A stretch of 64,000 bases of DNA from Candidatus Howiella intestinavium. Its GTDB lineage: Bacteria > Bacillota > Clostridia > Oscillospirales > Acutalibacteraceae. The DNA lies in NCBI GenBank assembly GCA_904420585.1, contig CAJFVX010000018.1, positions 1-64,000 of the forward strand, written 5' to 3'. Shown here one piece after another: positions 1-7,904 of the stretch (position 1 is its first letter; each line of letters begins with the position of its first letter). A program made the translations under genes and the position numbers. The notes under the pieces were generated by a model that did no database searches, was not told the origin of the DNA, and saw only the letters and a list, made by a program, of their open reading frames with translations.

Positions 1-145
1 GACAAAGTCGACAAGCTGTAGAAGAGGGGGCAAGCCCCCCCTTCTAACATTCCCCCCTACAAATCCCGCAGGAGCGGGATTTGTCGTATGCAGAAACCGA
101 CGCACATGTCGCCGGTTTCTGCGATTCCAATAGCTCCCATTGGGT
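1..145. repeat. Multi-hairpin intergenic repeat, copy 1
   Basis: This stretch holds three successive stem-loops: a G/C-rich one around 21-43, a perfect 11-bp stem (ACAAATCCCGC / GCGGGATTTGT, 59-84) and a 9-bp stem (CAGAAACCG / CGGTTTCTG, 91-121). The same arrangement recurs at 4498-4655. It starts with GTCGACAAGCT, the second arm of a palindrome that is complete in copy 2, so the window edge cuts it. It lies upstream of galK and outside the convincing galK start. Function is unknown; it resembles a REP/MITE-like dispersed element or a structured RNA. Confidence 0.8.
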
Positions 146-255
146 TTTCGGGCGGCTCTCCTATACCAGGAGGGCCGCATTTTGCGCCGCCGGCCGCATG
201 CCGCACGGGAAAGCGGCCTTACGGGGAAAAAGCCGGGCGGATTGTAAATTTCCGG

Positions 256-283
256 TTGCAAAATATCGGGAGCGTGGTATATT
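256..283 (+). promoter_or_regulatory. Probable sigma-A promoter of galK-galT
   Basis: TTGCAA at 256-261 and TATATT at 278-283 are separated by 16 bp, about 107 bp ahead of the galK start. No clear operator was seen. Confidence 0.5.
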
Positions 284-389
284 TATATTGGAATATATTG
301 GGGGCGTTTGGGAAAATCAATACCGGAATGTGCCTATGCCCCGCAGAAACTGGCGTTTATCTGCGCCGGAAAATAAAGGAGCTGAAGCC

Positions 390-1667
390 ATGCTGCTCAA
401 GGAGGAAAAGAAGGCGGTGCGCGCCGGTGAATACGACAAGGATTTCGAGCTGCTCTACGGAGAGACGGCCGGCCCGGCCGAGCGGTACGCCGGCCTGTGC
501 GACGCATTTGCCCAAATGTTTGGCGAGGAACGGGATATCCGCTTTTTCAGCGCCCCCGGGCGCACTGAGGTGGGCGGGAACCATACCGACCACCAGCGGG
601 GCCGGGTGCTGGCCGGCAGCGTCAATCTGGACGTCATCGCCGCCGTATCGGCCAACGAGGATGGCATTGTCCGTATCCAGTCGGCGGGCTATCCTCTGGA
701 CACCATCGACCTGAAGGAGCTTTCCCCCAAGGAGGAGGAAACCGGCCGGGCGGCTTCTCTTATCCGGGGTATGTGCGCCAGGATGCGGGAGCTGGGCTAT
801 CAGGTCAGCGGCTTTGACGCCTACACCACCTCCAATGTGCTCAAGGGCTCAGGGCTGTCCTCCTCGGCGGCCTTTGAGGTGCTCATCGGCGTCATTATCA
901 GCGAAATGTTCAACGGCGGCGCATCCAACCCGGTGGAAATCGCCCAGGCCGCCCAGTATGCCGAGAACGTCTACTTCGGCAAGCCCTGCGGCCTCATGGA
1001 CCAAATGGCCAGCTCGGTGGGCGGCTTTACGGCCATCGATTTTGCCGACCCGGCCAAGCCAGTCATCGAGAAGGTGGACTTTGACTTTGCCCACAGCGGC
1101 CATAAGCTGTGCATCGTCAACACCGGCGGCAACCATGCCGACCTGACCCAGGATTACGCCGACATCACCGCCGAAATGGGGGCGGTGGCCCGGATGTTTG
1201 ACTGCAAGTATCTGCGGGAAGTGGACGAAGAAGCCTTCTTCTCCCGGATTGCTGCGGTCAAAAAGGCCTGCGGCGACCGGGCCGCCCTGCGCGCCATCCA
1301 CTTTTTTGCCGACAACCAGCGGGCTGCCGACGAGGCGGAGGCCCTGAAGAAGGGCGATTTTGCCGCCTTCCTTCGGCTGATTAACGCCTCCGGCCGCTCC
1401 TCCTATATGTATCTGCAAAACGTATTTTCCACCTCGGCGCCCACCGAGCAGGGGCTTTCCCTGGCCCTCTGCCTGTCCGAGGGGTATCTGAAGGACCGGG
1501 GCGCTTTCCGGGTGCACGGCGGCGGCTTTGCCGGCACCATCCAGGCCTTTGTGCCGGCCGACCTGCTGGAAGGGTATCGCCGGCTTATGGACGATGTATT
1601 CGGCGAGGGCGCCTGCCATGTGCTGAATATCCGGACCGTGGGCGGGTACGCTTTGAGTAAGAAGTAG
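390..1667 (+). CDS. galK: Galactokinase
   Basis: Predicted to phosphorylate galactose to galactose-1-phosphate, the first Leloir step, in the cytosol. The 425-residue product carries the galactokinase signature near residues 57-68 (GRTEVGGNHTDH, a variant of the GRVNLIGEHTDY form common in other bacteria) and the GHMP-kinase ATP loop GSGLSSSAA at 153-161. The start at 390 is chosen because AAAGGAG lies 8 bases ahead; an in-frame extension back to 81 would run through the hairpin repeat and matches no family feature. galT follows after 94 bases, consistent with one operon. Length fits the family. Confidence 0.93.
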   Translation: MLLKEEKKAVRAGEYDKDFELLYGETAGPAERYAGLCDAFAQMFGEERDIRFFSAPGRTEVGGNHTDHQRGRVLAGSVNLDVIAAVSANEDGIVRIQSAGYPLDTIDLKELSPKEEETGRAASLIRGMCARMRELGYQVSGFDAYTTSNVLKGSGLSSSAAFEVLIGVIISEMFNGGASNPVEIAQAAQYAENVYFGKPCGLMDQMASSVGGFTAIDFADPAKPVIEKVDFDFAHSGHKLCIVNTGGNHADLTQDYADITAEMGAVARMFDCKYLREVDEEAFFSRIAAVKKACGDRAALRAIHFFADNQRAADEAEALKKGDFAAFLRLINASGRSSYMYLQNVFSTSAPTEQGLSLALCLSEGYLKDRGAFRVHGGGFAGTIQAFVPADLLEGYRRLMDDVFGEGACHVLNIRTVGGYALSKK

Positions 1668-1761
1668 CGGTCAACCTGTTGAAAAAATCCGGCTTGTCCA
1701 AATCCTGCCGCAGGACGAGCCGCAGCAAGCGCCGCCGCGGCAGCGGCGAGAGGAGTGTAAA

Positions 1762-2742
1762 ATGGCTGAACTGCGTTATCATCCCCTGACCAAGGACTGG
1801 GTCATGATCGCCTCCCATCGGCAGGGACGGCCCCAGATGCCCAAGGATTACTGTCCCTTCTGCCCGGGCTCCGGCAAGGTGCCCGACCAGTTTGACGTCT
1901 ACGAGTACGACAACGATTTCCCCGCCCTCTCCCAGAATCCCCCCGAGCCCGACCCGGTGGCCACCGACTTCTATAAAACCGCCCCGGCCTACGGCAAATG
2001 CGAGGTCATCCTCTATTCCCCCGAGCACACGGTGACCCTGCCGGAGCTTTCGGTGGACCACATTTCCAAGCTGGTGGACCTGTGGGTGGAGCGGTTCGAG
2101 GCCATGAAGGCCGACGAGAAAATCAAATATGTGTTTATCTTCGAGAACCGGGGGGAAATGGTGGGCGTGACCATGCCCCATCCCCACGGGCAGATTTACG
2201 GCTATTCCTTTGTGCCCAAAAAGCTGGAGCTGGAGCTTGCCTCCGCCAAGGAGCATTTCCAGCAGACCGGCCGCTGCATCTTCTGCCGGATGCTGGAGGA
2301 GGAGCAGAAGGCCGAACAGCGCATCATCTTTGAAAACGAGCATTTTACGGTTTTTCTGCCCTTCTTCACCGAGTACCCCTACGGGGTTTATATCATGGCC
2401 AAGCGGCATGTGGGCTCCATCGACCAGTTTACGGCCGAGGAAAAGCGGAGCCTTGCGGCGACCTTAAAGGAAACCGCCGGTATGCTGGACAGCCTCTTCG
2501 GTTTTAAGTTCCCCTACATGATGTGCATGCACAACGCCCCGGTCAACGGGGAGGATACCTCCGACTACTATCATTTCCATATTGAATTTTTCCCGCCCAT
2601 GCGCAGCGCCGACAAGCAGAAGTTCAACGCCTCCAGCGAGACAGGGGCCTGGGCCCACTGCAATCCCACCGCGCCGGAGGAGAAGGCAGAGGAGCTGCGG
2701 CAGGCCCACGCCCGCTTTTTGGCCGGACAGGTCGAAAAGTAG
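1762..2742 (+). CDS. galT: Galactose-1-phosphate uridylyltransferase
   Basis: Second Leloir enzyme: exchanges UMP between UDP-glucose and galactose-1-phosphate. The 326-residue protein has the catalytic HPHGQ motif at residues 140-144, where the second His is the uridylylated residue in the family, and CPFC at 31-34 as a likely zinc site near the N-terminus, typical of class I GalT. An AGGAG precedes the ATG. It sits directly behind galK; the third enzyme, galE, is at 29.6 kb with its own promoter. Confidence 0.95.
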   Translation: MAELRYHPLTKDWVMIASHRQGRPQMPKDYCPFCPGSGKVPDQFDVYEYDNDFPALSQNPPEPDPVATDFYKTAPAYGKCEVILYSPEHTVTLPELSVDHISKLVDLWVERFEAMKADEKIKYVFIFENRGEMVGVTMPHPHGQIYGYSFVPKKLELELASAKEHFQQTGRCIFCRMLEEEQKAEQRIIFENEHFTVFLPFFTEYPYGVYIMAKRHVGSIDQFTAEEKRSLAATLKETAGMLDSLFGFKFPYMMCMHNAPVNGEDTSDYYHFHIEFFPPMRSADKQKFNASSETGAWAHCNPTAPEEKAEELRQAHARFLAGQVEK

Positions 2743-2775
2743 AGCGGCCGGCAGAAGAAAAGTTCCGGTTTTTGG

Positions 2776-2804
2776 TTGCATACCGGGGCCGTTTCAGGTA
2801 TAAT
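2776..2804 (+). promoter_or_regulatory. Sigma-A promoter of the decarboxylase gamma/beta genes
   Basis: TTGCAT at 2776-2781 and a perfect TATAAT at 2799-2804 with a 17-bp spacer, 54 bp ahead of the next start. Confidence 0.75.
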
Positions 2805-2858
2805 ATCCCTATATGTTAAAAAATGGACAATCATTTGGAGAATAGGAGCGGTGCGTAT

Positions 2859-3233
2859 ATGGAAAATTGGCCTGAGACAGCCATCAACGTGACGATATGC
2901 GGTCTTGTAATCGTATTCAGCGCGTTGATTCTGCTGGTTATCCTCATAAGCCTTTTCGGAAAGATTATGGAGACGGTTGGGAAGGCAAGAAAGAAGGGGC
3001 TGGCCTCGGATAAGGAGGCGGCAGCCCCGCAGCCGGCCGTTTCCGCAGTTCCGGCCATGCCGTCGGCGGGGGAGGATGAGGAGCTTATCGCCGTGATTAC
3101 GGCCGCCGTGTCCGCCGTCTATGAGGGCAGCGGCAAAAGCTATGTGGTGAAATCAGTGCGTCCCGCCCGCCGTGCCGGCGAACGCCCCGTATGGGCGGCT
3201 GCCGGCCTTCGGGATAACACCCGGACGTTTTAG
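2859..3233 (+). CDS. Sodium pump decarboxylase, gamma subunit (OadG-type)
   Basis: Small membrane subunit expected to hold the carboxyltransferase on the Na+-pumping beta subunit. The 124-residue protein has one N-terminal membrane span (about residues 10-35), a Lys/Ala/Pro-rich linker, and the C-terminal block [14 protein letters not shown] found in Firmicutes gamma subunits. The ATG at 2859 is preferred over an in-frame ATG at 2823 because AGGAG lies about 10 bases ahead of it. The beta subunit follows after 20 bases. Whether the complex acts on oxaloacetate, methylmalonyl-CoA or glutaconyl-CoA cannot be told here. Confidence 0.82.
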   Translation: MENWPETAINVTICGLVIVFSALILLVILISLFGKIMETVGKARKKGLASDKEAAAPQPAVSAVPAMPSAGEDEELIAVITAAVSAVYEGSGKSYVVKSVRPARRAGERPVWAAAGLRDNTRTF

Positions 3234-3253
3234 AAAGGCGGGATAGGAAAAAG

Positions 3254-4450
3254 ATGGATATTTGGAACAAATTTGTGGATACCATTGTAGGTATCATGCA
3301 GGAGTCGGGCTTTGCCGGCCTTTTCACCGGCGACGGCTGGAAGAATATCATCATGATAGGCGTGGCCTGCGTGCTGCTTTTCCTGGCCATCAAAAAGGAA
3401 TTTGAGCCCCTTTTGCTGCTGCCCATCGCTTTCGGTATGCTGCTGACCAACCTGCCCGGCGCCGGCATGTTCCACGCCGAGTTCTGGAACCAGGCGGGGG
3501 GGATTGATTACAGTACGGTGCTGCACGAGGGCGGCCTGCTGGATTTGCTGTATATGGGGGTGAAACTGGGCATCTATCCGCCCCTTATCTTCCTAGGCAT
3601 CGGCGCCATGACCGATTTCGGGCCCCTTATCGCCAATCCCAAAAGTTTCCTTCTGGGGGCGGCGGCCCAGTTGGGTATTTTCGTTGCCTTTATCGGCGCC
3701 CTGGCTTTGGGTATGCCGGCCAACGAGGCGGCCTCCATCGGTATCATCGGCGGCGCCGACGGCCCCACGGCCATCTTCGTCACCACCAAACTGGCGCCTC
3801 ACCTCTTAGGGCCCATCGCCGTGGCCGCTTATTCCTACATGGCCCTGATCCCGGTTATCCAGCCTCCCTTCATGAAGCTGCTGACCACCAAGAAGGAGCG
3901 CATGATCCGCATGACCCAGCTGCGCACCGTTTCCAAGGTGGAGAAGATCATCTTCCCGGTTCTGGTCACCATCGTGGTTTCCCTGCTTCTGCCTTCGGCC
4001 GCGCCTCTGGTGGGTATGCTCATGCTGGGCAACCTCATGCGGGAGAGCGGCGTGGTAGACCGCATTTGTAAAACGGCCCAGAACGAGCTGATGAATATCA
4101 TCACCATTTTCTTAGGCATCACGGTAGGCGCCACCACCGACGGCGCCACCTTCTTAAATGTCAACACCCTGAAGATTGTGGTCATGGGCCTGTGCGCCTT
4201 TATCTTCGGCACCATCGGCGGCGTGCTGCTGGGCAAGCTCATGTGCCTTGTGACCAAGGGCAAGGTCAACCCCTTAATCGGTTCGGCCGGCGTGTCGGCC
4301 GTGCCCATGGCCGCCCGTGTGTCCCAGAAGGTGGGACAGCAGTATGACCCCGGCAACTTCCTGCTCATGCATGCCATGGGTCCCAACGTGGCCGGCGTTA
4401 TCGGTTCCGCCGTGGCGGCGGGCGTGCTGCTGAACATGTGCGGCGCGTAA
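3254..4450 (+). CDS. Sodium ion-translocating decarboxylase, beta subunit
   Basis: Integral membrane subunit that couples decarboxylation of a carboxybiotin carrier to Na+ export (OadB/MmdB/GcdB family). The 398-residue sequence is hydrophobic throughout and contains the family hallmark [18 protein letters not shown] in the middle and a second glycine/asparagine-rich block ([19 protein letters not shown]) near the C-terminus. It follows the gamma gene closely. The carboxyltransferase (alpha) and biotin carrier subunits are not beside it, so they must be encoded elsewhere. Confident in family, not in substrate. Confidence 0.93.
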   Translation: MDIWNKFVDTIVGIMQESGFAGLFTGDGWKNIIMIGVACVLLFLAIKKEFEPLLLLPIAFGMLLTNLPGAGMFHAEFWNQAGGIDYSTVLHEGGLLDLLYMGVKLGIYPPLIFLGIGAMTDFGPLIANPKSFLLGAAAQLGIFVAFIGALALGMPANEAASIGIIGGADGPTAIFVTTKLAPHLLGPIAVAAYSYMALIPVIQPPFMKLLTTKKERMIRMTQLRTVSKVEKIIFPVLVTIVVSLLLPSAAPLVGMLMLGNLMRESGVVDRICKTAQNELMNIITIFLGITVGATTDGATFLNVNTLKIVVMGLCAFIFGTIGGVLLGKLMCLVTKGKVNPLIGSAGVSAVPMAARVSQKVGQQYDPGNFLLMHAMGPNVAGVIGSAVAAGVLLNMCGA

Positions 4451-4469
4451 AAATCAACAGCTTTGCAGG

Positions 4470-4493
4470 CAGGCGACGGTTTTCCGCCGCCTG
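4470..4493. repeat. Short hairpin direct repeat, left copy
   Basis: CAGGCGACGG-TTTT-CCGCCGCCTG forms a stem-loop with one mismatch. An identical 24-mer lies at 4665-4688, so the two copies flank the multi-hairpin repeat at 4498-4655. Confidence 0.8.
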
Positions 4494-4497
4494 TCTC

Positions 4498-4655
4498 AGC
4501 TTGTCGACAAAGTCGACAAGCTGTAGAAGAGGGGCGAGCCCCCCTTCTAACATTCCCCCTACAAATCCCGCCAAAGCGGGATTTGTCGTGTGCGGAAACC
4601 GACGCGCATGTCGCCGGTTTCCGCGATTCCAATGGCTTTCGTTGGGCTTTCCGAC
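4498..4655. repeat. Multi-hairpin intergenic repeat, copy 2
   Basis: Starts with a perfect palindrome AGCTTGTCGAC-aaa-GTCGACAAGCT (4498-4522), then GTAGAAGAGGGG and a G/C hairpin, then the ACAAATCCCGC / GCGGGATTTGT stem (4561-4586) and a CGGAAACCG / CGGTTTCCG stem. Relative to copy 1, the third stem shows a paired A-to-G and T-to-C change, and loops differ while stems are kept. It fills the gap between the decarboxylase and thyX. Frames across the repeat look like chance reading frames. Confidence 0.85.
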
Positions 4656-4664
4656 AGTCTGAGG

Positions 4665-4694
4665 CAGGCGACGGTTTTCCGCCGCCTGCCTTTT
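4665..4694 (+). terminator. Hairpin direct repeat, right copy; likely terminator
   Basis: Same CAGGCGACGG-TTTT-CCGCCGCCTG hairpin as at 4470-4493, here followed by CC and TTTT, so it could end the decarboxylase transcript. Confidence 0.5.
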
Positions 4695-4864
4695 GCGTAT
4701 AGGCGATTCGGGAACAGGGAGCGGCAGCCGCCGCAGCCGGCGCCGTCCTTCGGCAAATGTCCCCCGCAGGAAGTTTATCTCTGCGGGGGACGGAATGTTT
4801 TGGGGCGATCGCGGTAAAATAAAGAAAATGTCCTCTGAAAAGAAAAGCAAAAAAGGAATTTCCG

Positions 4865-4893
4865 TTGCCTATCCGGCCGGGATTTGCTATAAT
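4865..4893 (+). promoter_or_regulatory. Sigma-A promoter of the thyX operon
   Basis: TTGCCT at 4865-4870, 17-bp spacer, TATAAT at 4888-4893; 67 bp ahead of the thyX start. Confidence 0.75.
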
Positions 4894-4959
4894 ATAGATA
4901 ATTTTGCAAAGGGCCTCTGCCGGAAGGCGGTTTCGCCCGCCGGGAAAGGATGTTGCCCT

Positions 4960-5769
4960 ATGGCTAAGGTTACCCTGCTCACCTATACGCCCCAGCCGGA
5001 AAAGGCGGTGGCCGCCGCCGCCAAGCTGTGTTACTCCCCCGCCTCCATCTCGGATATCACCGAGGGGCTCACCGAGGAGAAAACGGCTTCCTTTGTGGAG
5101 ATGCTGGCGGAAATCGGCCATGAAAGCCCCATCGAGCACGCTTCCTTCACCTTTGGCATCGAAGGGGTGTCCCGTTCCTTTCTGGCCCAGATAACCCGCC
5201 ACCGCATCGCCTCCTATTCGGTGCAGAGCCAGCGGTATGTGCGGGAGACCCAGTTTTCCTATGTGGTGCCCCCTGAAATTGCGGCCCGTCCCGAGGCCAA
5301 GGCCCTGTATATAAAGGCCATGGAGCGGGACCAGAAGGACTATGAGGCCCTGACCGAAATCTTAAAGGCCGACCACGAAAAGGCCTTTTTGGCTAAAGGC
5401 ATGGAGCCCAAAGCCGCCGTCCGGGCGGCCGAGAAAAAGGCCATTGAGGACGCCCGCTTTGTCCTGCCCAACGCCTGCGATACCAAGATGGTGGTCACCA
5501 TGAACGCCCGGAGCCTGCAAAACTTCTTCCGCCACCGCTGCTGCAACCGGGCCCAGTGGGAAATCCGCGACGTGGCCGAACAGATGCTGCGGCTGGTGCT
5601 GGAGGCGGCCCCCCATCTCTTTAAAAACGCGGGTCCTTCCTGCCTTTCCGGCCCCTGCCCCGAGGGGAAGATGTCCTGCGGGAAGATGCAGGAGGTCAGG
5701 GAGAAGTACCGTGCTATACGGGAAGCGGCCGGCATAGAAATCCCGGAAAAAGGGGAAGAGGGCCGATGA
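4960..5769 (+). CDS. thyX: Flavin-dependent thymidylate synthase
   Basis: Makes dTMP from dUMP using FAD, NAD(P)H and methylene-tetrahydrofolate. The 269-residue protein has the ThyX signature [13 protein letters not shown] at residues 80-92, which binds dUMP and FAD. The ATG at 4960 follows a GGAAAGGA element and gives family length; frames further upstream run through the promoter. It opens a dTTP/folate operon: tmk overlaps its stop codon by four bases, and a folate cycloligase lies downstream. Confidence 0.96.
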   Translation: MAKVTLLTYTPQPEKAVAAAAKLCYSPASISDITEGLTEEKTASFVEMLAEIGHESPIEHASFTFGIEGVSRSFLAQITRHRIASYSVQSQRYVRETQFSYVVPPEIAARPEAKALYIKAMERDQKDYEALTEILKADHEKAFLAKGMEPKAAVRAAEKKAIEDARFVLPNACDTKMVVTMNARSLQNFFRHRCCNRAQWEIRDVAEQMLRLVLEAAPHLFKNAGPSCLSGPCPEGKMSCGKMQEVREKYRAIREAAGIEIPEKGEEGR

Positions 5770-6431
5770 AGGGAAAACTGATAGTCATTGAGGGGCTGGA
5801 CGGCAGCGGCAAGTCCACCCAGCTGGAACGGCTGCCCGGATTGCTGGCGCAGCGGGGGATTGCATCCAAAACCATCTCCTTCCCGGATTATGACGACCCC
5901 TCCAGCACCCTGGTGCGCATGTATCTGGGGGGGGAGTTCGGCGGCACGGTGGATGCAGTCAACGCCTACGCGGCCTCCATCTTCTACGCCGCCGACCGGT
6001 ACGCCAGCTATAAGCGGCACTGGGGAGACTATTACGAGGCCGGCGGGCTGGTACTGGCCGGCCGGTATGTCTCCTCCAACGCCGTCCACCAGGCGGCCAA
6101 GCTGCCCCGGGAGGAGTGGGAAGGCTATCTTTCCTGGCTGTACGATTTGGAGTATAATAAAACGGCCATCCCCAAGCCGGATTTGGTGCTGTTCCTGGAC
6201 ATGCCGCCGGAGGTTTCCCAGCAGCTTCTGGCCGGGCGGTACGCCGGCGACGAATCCAAAAAGGATCTGCATGAGCGGGACAGGGTCTACCAGCAGCACT
6301 GCCGGGAGGCCGCCCTGTTCGCCGCCGCCTATTCCGGCTGGCAGGTCATCCCCTGCGCAAAGGAGGGGCGGCCCCTGCCGCCGGAGGAAATCAGCGGGGT
6401 TCTGGCCGAGAAAATACAGGCGGTGCTGTAA
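5766..6431 (+). CDS. tmk: Thymidylate kinase
   Basis: Phosphorylates dTMP to dTDP. The 221-residue protein begins with a P-loop (GLDGSGKST, residues 10-18) preceded by VIE, as in dTMP kinases, and has a central substrate-binding Tyr/Arg region (AADRYASYK, then AGRYVSSN). Its ATG overlaps the thyX TGA (ATGA), so translation is probably coupled. Product of ThyX is its direct substrate. Confidence 0.92.
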   Translation: MKGKLIVIEGLDGSGKSTQLERLPGLLAQRGIASKTISFPDYDDPSSTLVRMYLGGEFGGTVDAVNAYAASIFYAADRYASYKRHWGDYYEAGGLVLAGRYVSSNAVHQAAKLPREEWEGYLSWLYDLEYNKTAIPKPDLVLFLDMPPEVSQQLLAGRYAGDESKKDLHERDRVYQQHCREAALFAAAYSGWQVIPCAKEGRPLPPEEISGVLAEKIQAVL

Positions 6432-6493
6432 CCGCCCTTCGGCTGGAGAATATACGAGAGGACCGGCTGCGGCCGGATAAAGGAGGATATGCA

Positions 6494-7036
6494 ATGATTT
6501 ATTTATTTTTAGCCCCCGGCTTTGAAGAGATAGAGGCCCTGGCCCCTCTGGACATCCTGCGGCGGGCGGGGCTGGAGGTGGCCACGGTGGGCGTGTCCGA
6601 CCGGCTGGTGCCAGGTGCCCACCATATCGCGGTGGAGGCCGATTTGGCCCCCATGGAGGTGGATTTGGAGCAGCTGGAAGGGGTTATCCTGCCCGGCGGT
6701 ATGCCCGGCACCCTGAACCTGGAAAAATCCCCCATTGTCCAGGCGGCCCTGGACGCGGCCGCCGCCGGAAATAAGCTGATTGCGGCCATCTGCGCCGCCC
6801 CCTCCATCCTGGGGCACAAGGGGCTGCTGAAGGGAAAGAAAGCGGTCTGCTTCCCCGGTTTTGCCGATCAGCTGGAAGGGGCGGAGGTCTGCGATACCCC
6901 CGTCTGTCAGGACGGCAATATTATCACGGCCAAGGGGGCCGGCGTGGCGGTGGACTTCGGCCTGCGCCTGGCGGCCTACTGGAAGGGCGACGCGGCAGCG
7001 GCCGAACTGGGGGCGGCGATGCAATGCGCCCGATAG
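6494..7036 (+). CDS. DJ-1/PfpI family protein (YajL/DJ-1 type)
   Basis: Member of the DJ-1 branch of class I glutamine amidotransferase-like proteins, with proposed deglycase, chaperone or redox roles. The 180-residue protein shows PGFEEIEA at the N-terminus, a PGGMPG loop, and the nucleophilic cysteine C100 in AAICAAP, followed by LLKGKKAVCFPGF typical of DJ-1. It lies 62 bases after tmk and its end overlaps the folate cycloligase gene by 13 bases. Exact biochemical role is unsettled for the family. Confidence 0.88.
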   Translation: MIYLFLAPGFEEIEALAPLDILRRAGLEVATVGVSDRLVPGAHHIAVEADLAPMEVDLEQLEGVILPGGMPGTLNLEKSPIVQAALDAAAAGNKLIAAICAAPSILGHKGLLKGKKAVCFPGFADQLEGAEVCDTPVCQDGNIITAKGAGVAVDFGLRLAAYWKGDAAAAELGAAMQCAR

Positions 7037-7608
7037 ACATCCGACAGTATAAAAACGAGCTGCGGCTCAAATACAAGGCCGGCCGCAGGGCCATGCCGCC
7101 GGAGGAAAAGGCCCGGCTGGACGGCCTTATCGCCGAAAAGGTGGGGCGGCTGTACCAGTATAAAAACTGCCGCACCCTGTTTATCTATGTTTCCACCGAC
7201 ATCGAGGTGGACACCCGGGCCATTATCCGCCGGGCCTTAGCAGAGGGCAAGCGGGTGGCGGTGCCCCGCTGTATCCCCGGCACCCGCCGGATGGAATTCC
7301 ATTATATCGATTCGCTGGAACAGCTGCAGCCGGGGGCCTTCTCGGTGCTGGAGCCGGACGAGAGCCGGCCGGTAGCCCGGGACTTTTCCTCCAGCCTGAT
7401 GATTGTGCCGGCCCTTTCCCTGGACAACCGGGGGTACCGTCTGGGTTACGGCAAGGGTTATTACGACCGGTATATCGCGGAATTTACCGGCCCCACGGCG
7501 GGTATCTGCTATGCGGCCGACTGCCGGCGGCATATGTACCACGGCAGGTTTGACCGGCCGGTGGATGTCATTGTCACCGATAGGGGCATCCGGCGGGCGG
7601 TGAAATAG
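7024..7608 (+). CDS. 5-formyltetrahydrofolate cyclo-ligase
   Basis: Converts 5-formyl-THF to 5,10-methenyl-THF with ATP, recycling a folate form that can feed ThyX. The 194-residue protein has the N-terminal Arg/Lys-rich start (LRLKYKAGRRAM) and the family phosphate-binding motif GYGKGYYDRY at residues 141-150. It overlaps the preceding gene, so it is the fourth member of the thyX operon. Also called MTHFS or FthC. Confidence 0.92.
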   Translation: MRPIDIRQYKNELRLKYKAGRRAMPPEEKARLDGLIAEKVGRLYQYKNCRTLFIYVSTDIEVDTRAIIRRALAEGKRVAVPRCIPGTRRMEFHYIDSLEQLQPGAFSVLEPDESRPVARDFSSSLMIVPALSLDNRGYRLGYGKGYYDRYIAEFTGPTAGICYAADCRRHMYHGRFDRPVDVIVTDRGIRRAVK

Positions 7609-7635
7609 CCGGCGGGGATACAGGGGGCAAAAGGA

Positions 7636-7661
7636 AAGGCCCGCGCAGGCGCGCGAGCCTT
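7636..7661. terminator. Bidirectional terminator between the folate operon and the small gene
   Basis: Stem AAGGC-c-CGCGC / GCGCG-a-GCCTT; reading the minus strand it is followed by a U-rich run, so it best serves the small minus-strand gene beside it. Confidence 0.55.
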
Positions 7662-7677
7662 CGGATGTGTGAATGGT

Positions 7678-7788
7678 TTAGTAGTTGCCGCCGCAGCCGC
7701 AGCCCAGCAGGACGATGAGGATCAGCAGGACCCAGGTAATGCTGTTGCCGCCGCTGAACAGGCCGCTGTTATTACCGCAATTGCACAT
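7678..7788 (-). CDS. Small Cys/Gly-rich YjcZ-like membrane peptide
   Basis: A 36-residue reading frame starting MCNCGNNSG, with a hydrophobic stretch (WVLLILIVLL) and the tail GCGCGGNY. GGGAGAGGTG lies 7-10 bases ahead of the ATG and a hairpin follows the stop, so it looks like a complete transcription unit. The short span flanked by Cys/Gly runs resembles the YjcZ family of tiny sporulation-associated Firmicutes proteins. Function is unknown; a role at the spore or cell envelope is only suggested by that resemblance. Confidence 0.75.
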   Translation of the reverse strand: MCNCGNNSGLFSGGNSITWVLLILIVLLGCGCGGNY

Positions 7789-7904
7789 ATTTGTTTCACC
7801 TCTCCCTTTGGAAATTTCATTCCATAGTATGAGCTGGTGGACAAATTGGTGCATGGGACTTTAGAGAAACAAGACGACAAAAAACGCCCATAGGAGGTTT
7901 ACAT

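Noticed and set aside
81-389. In-frame upstream extension of galK
   Set aside because: It runs through the hairpin repeat and promoter; the ATG at 390 has a good ribosome site and gives the normal family length.
849-1619. Long minus-strand frame opposite galK
   Set aside because: Antisense shadow of a GC-rich gene; low-complexity His/Gly-rich product and no ribosome site.
4438-4817. Several short frames across repeat copy 2
   Set aside because: Frames in all phases through palindromic DNA; no ribosome site and no conserved product between copies beyond the DNA repeat itself.
3835-5202. 455-codon minus-strand frame over the decarboxylase and thyX
   Set aside because: Crosses the repeat and two well-supported plus-strand genes; composition is that of an antisense frame.
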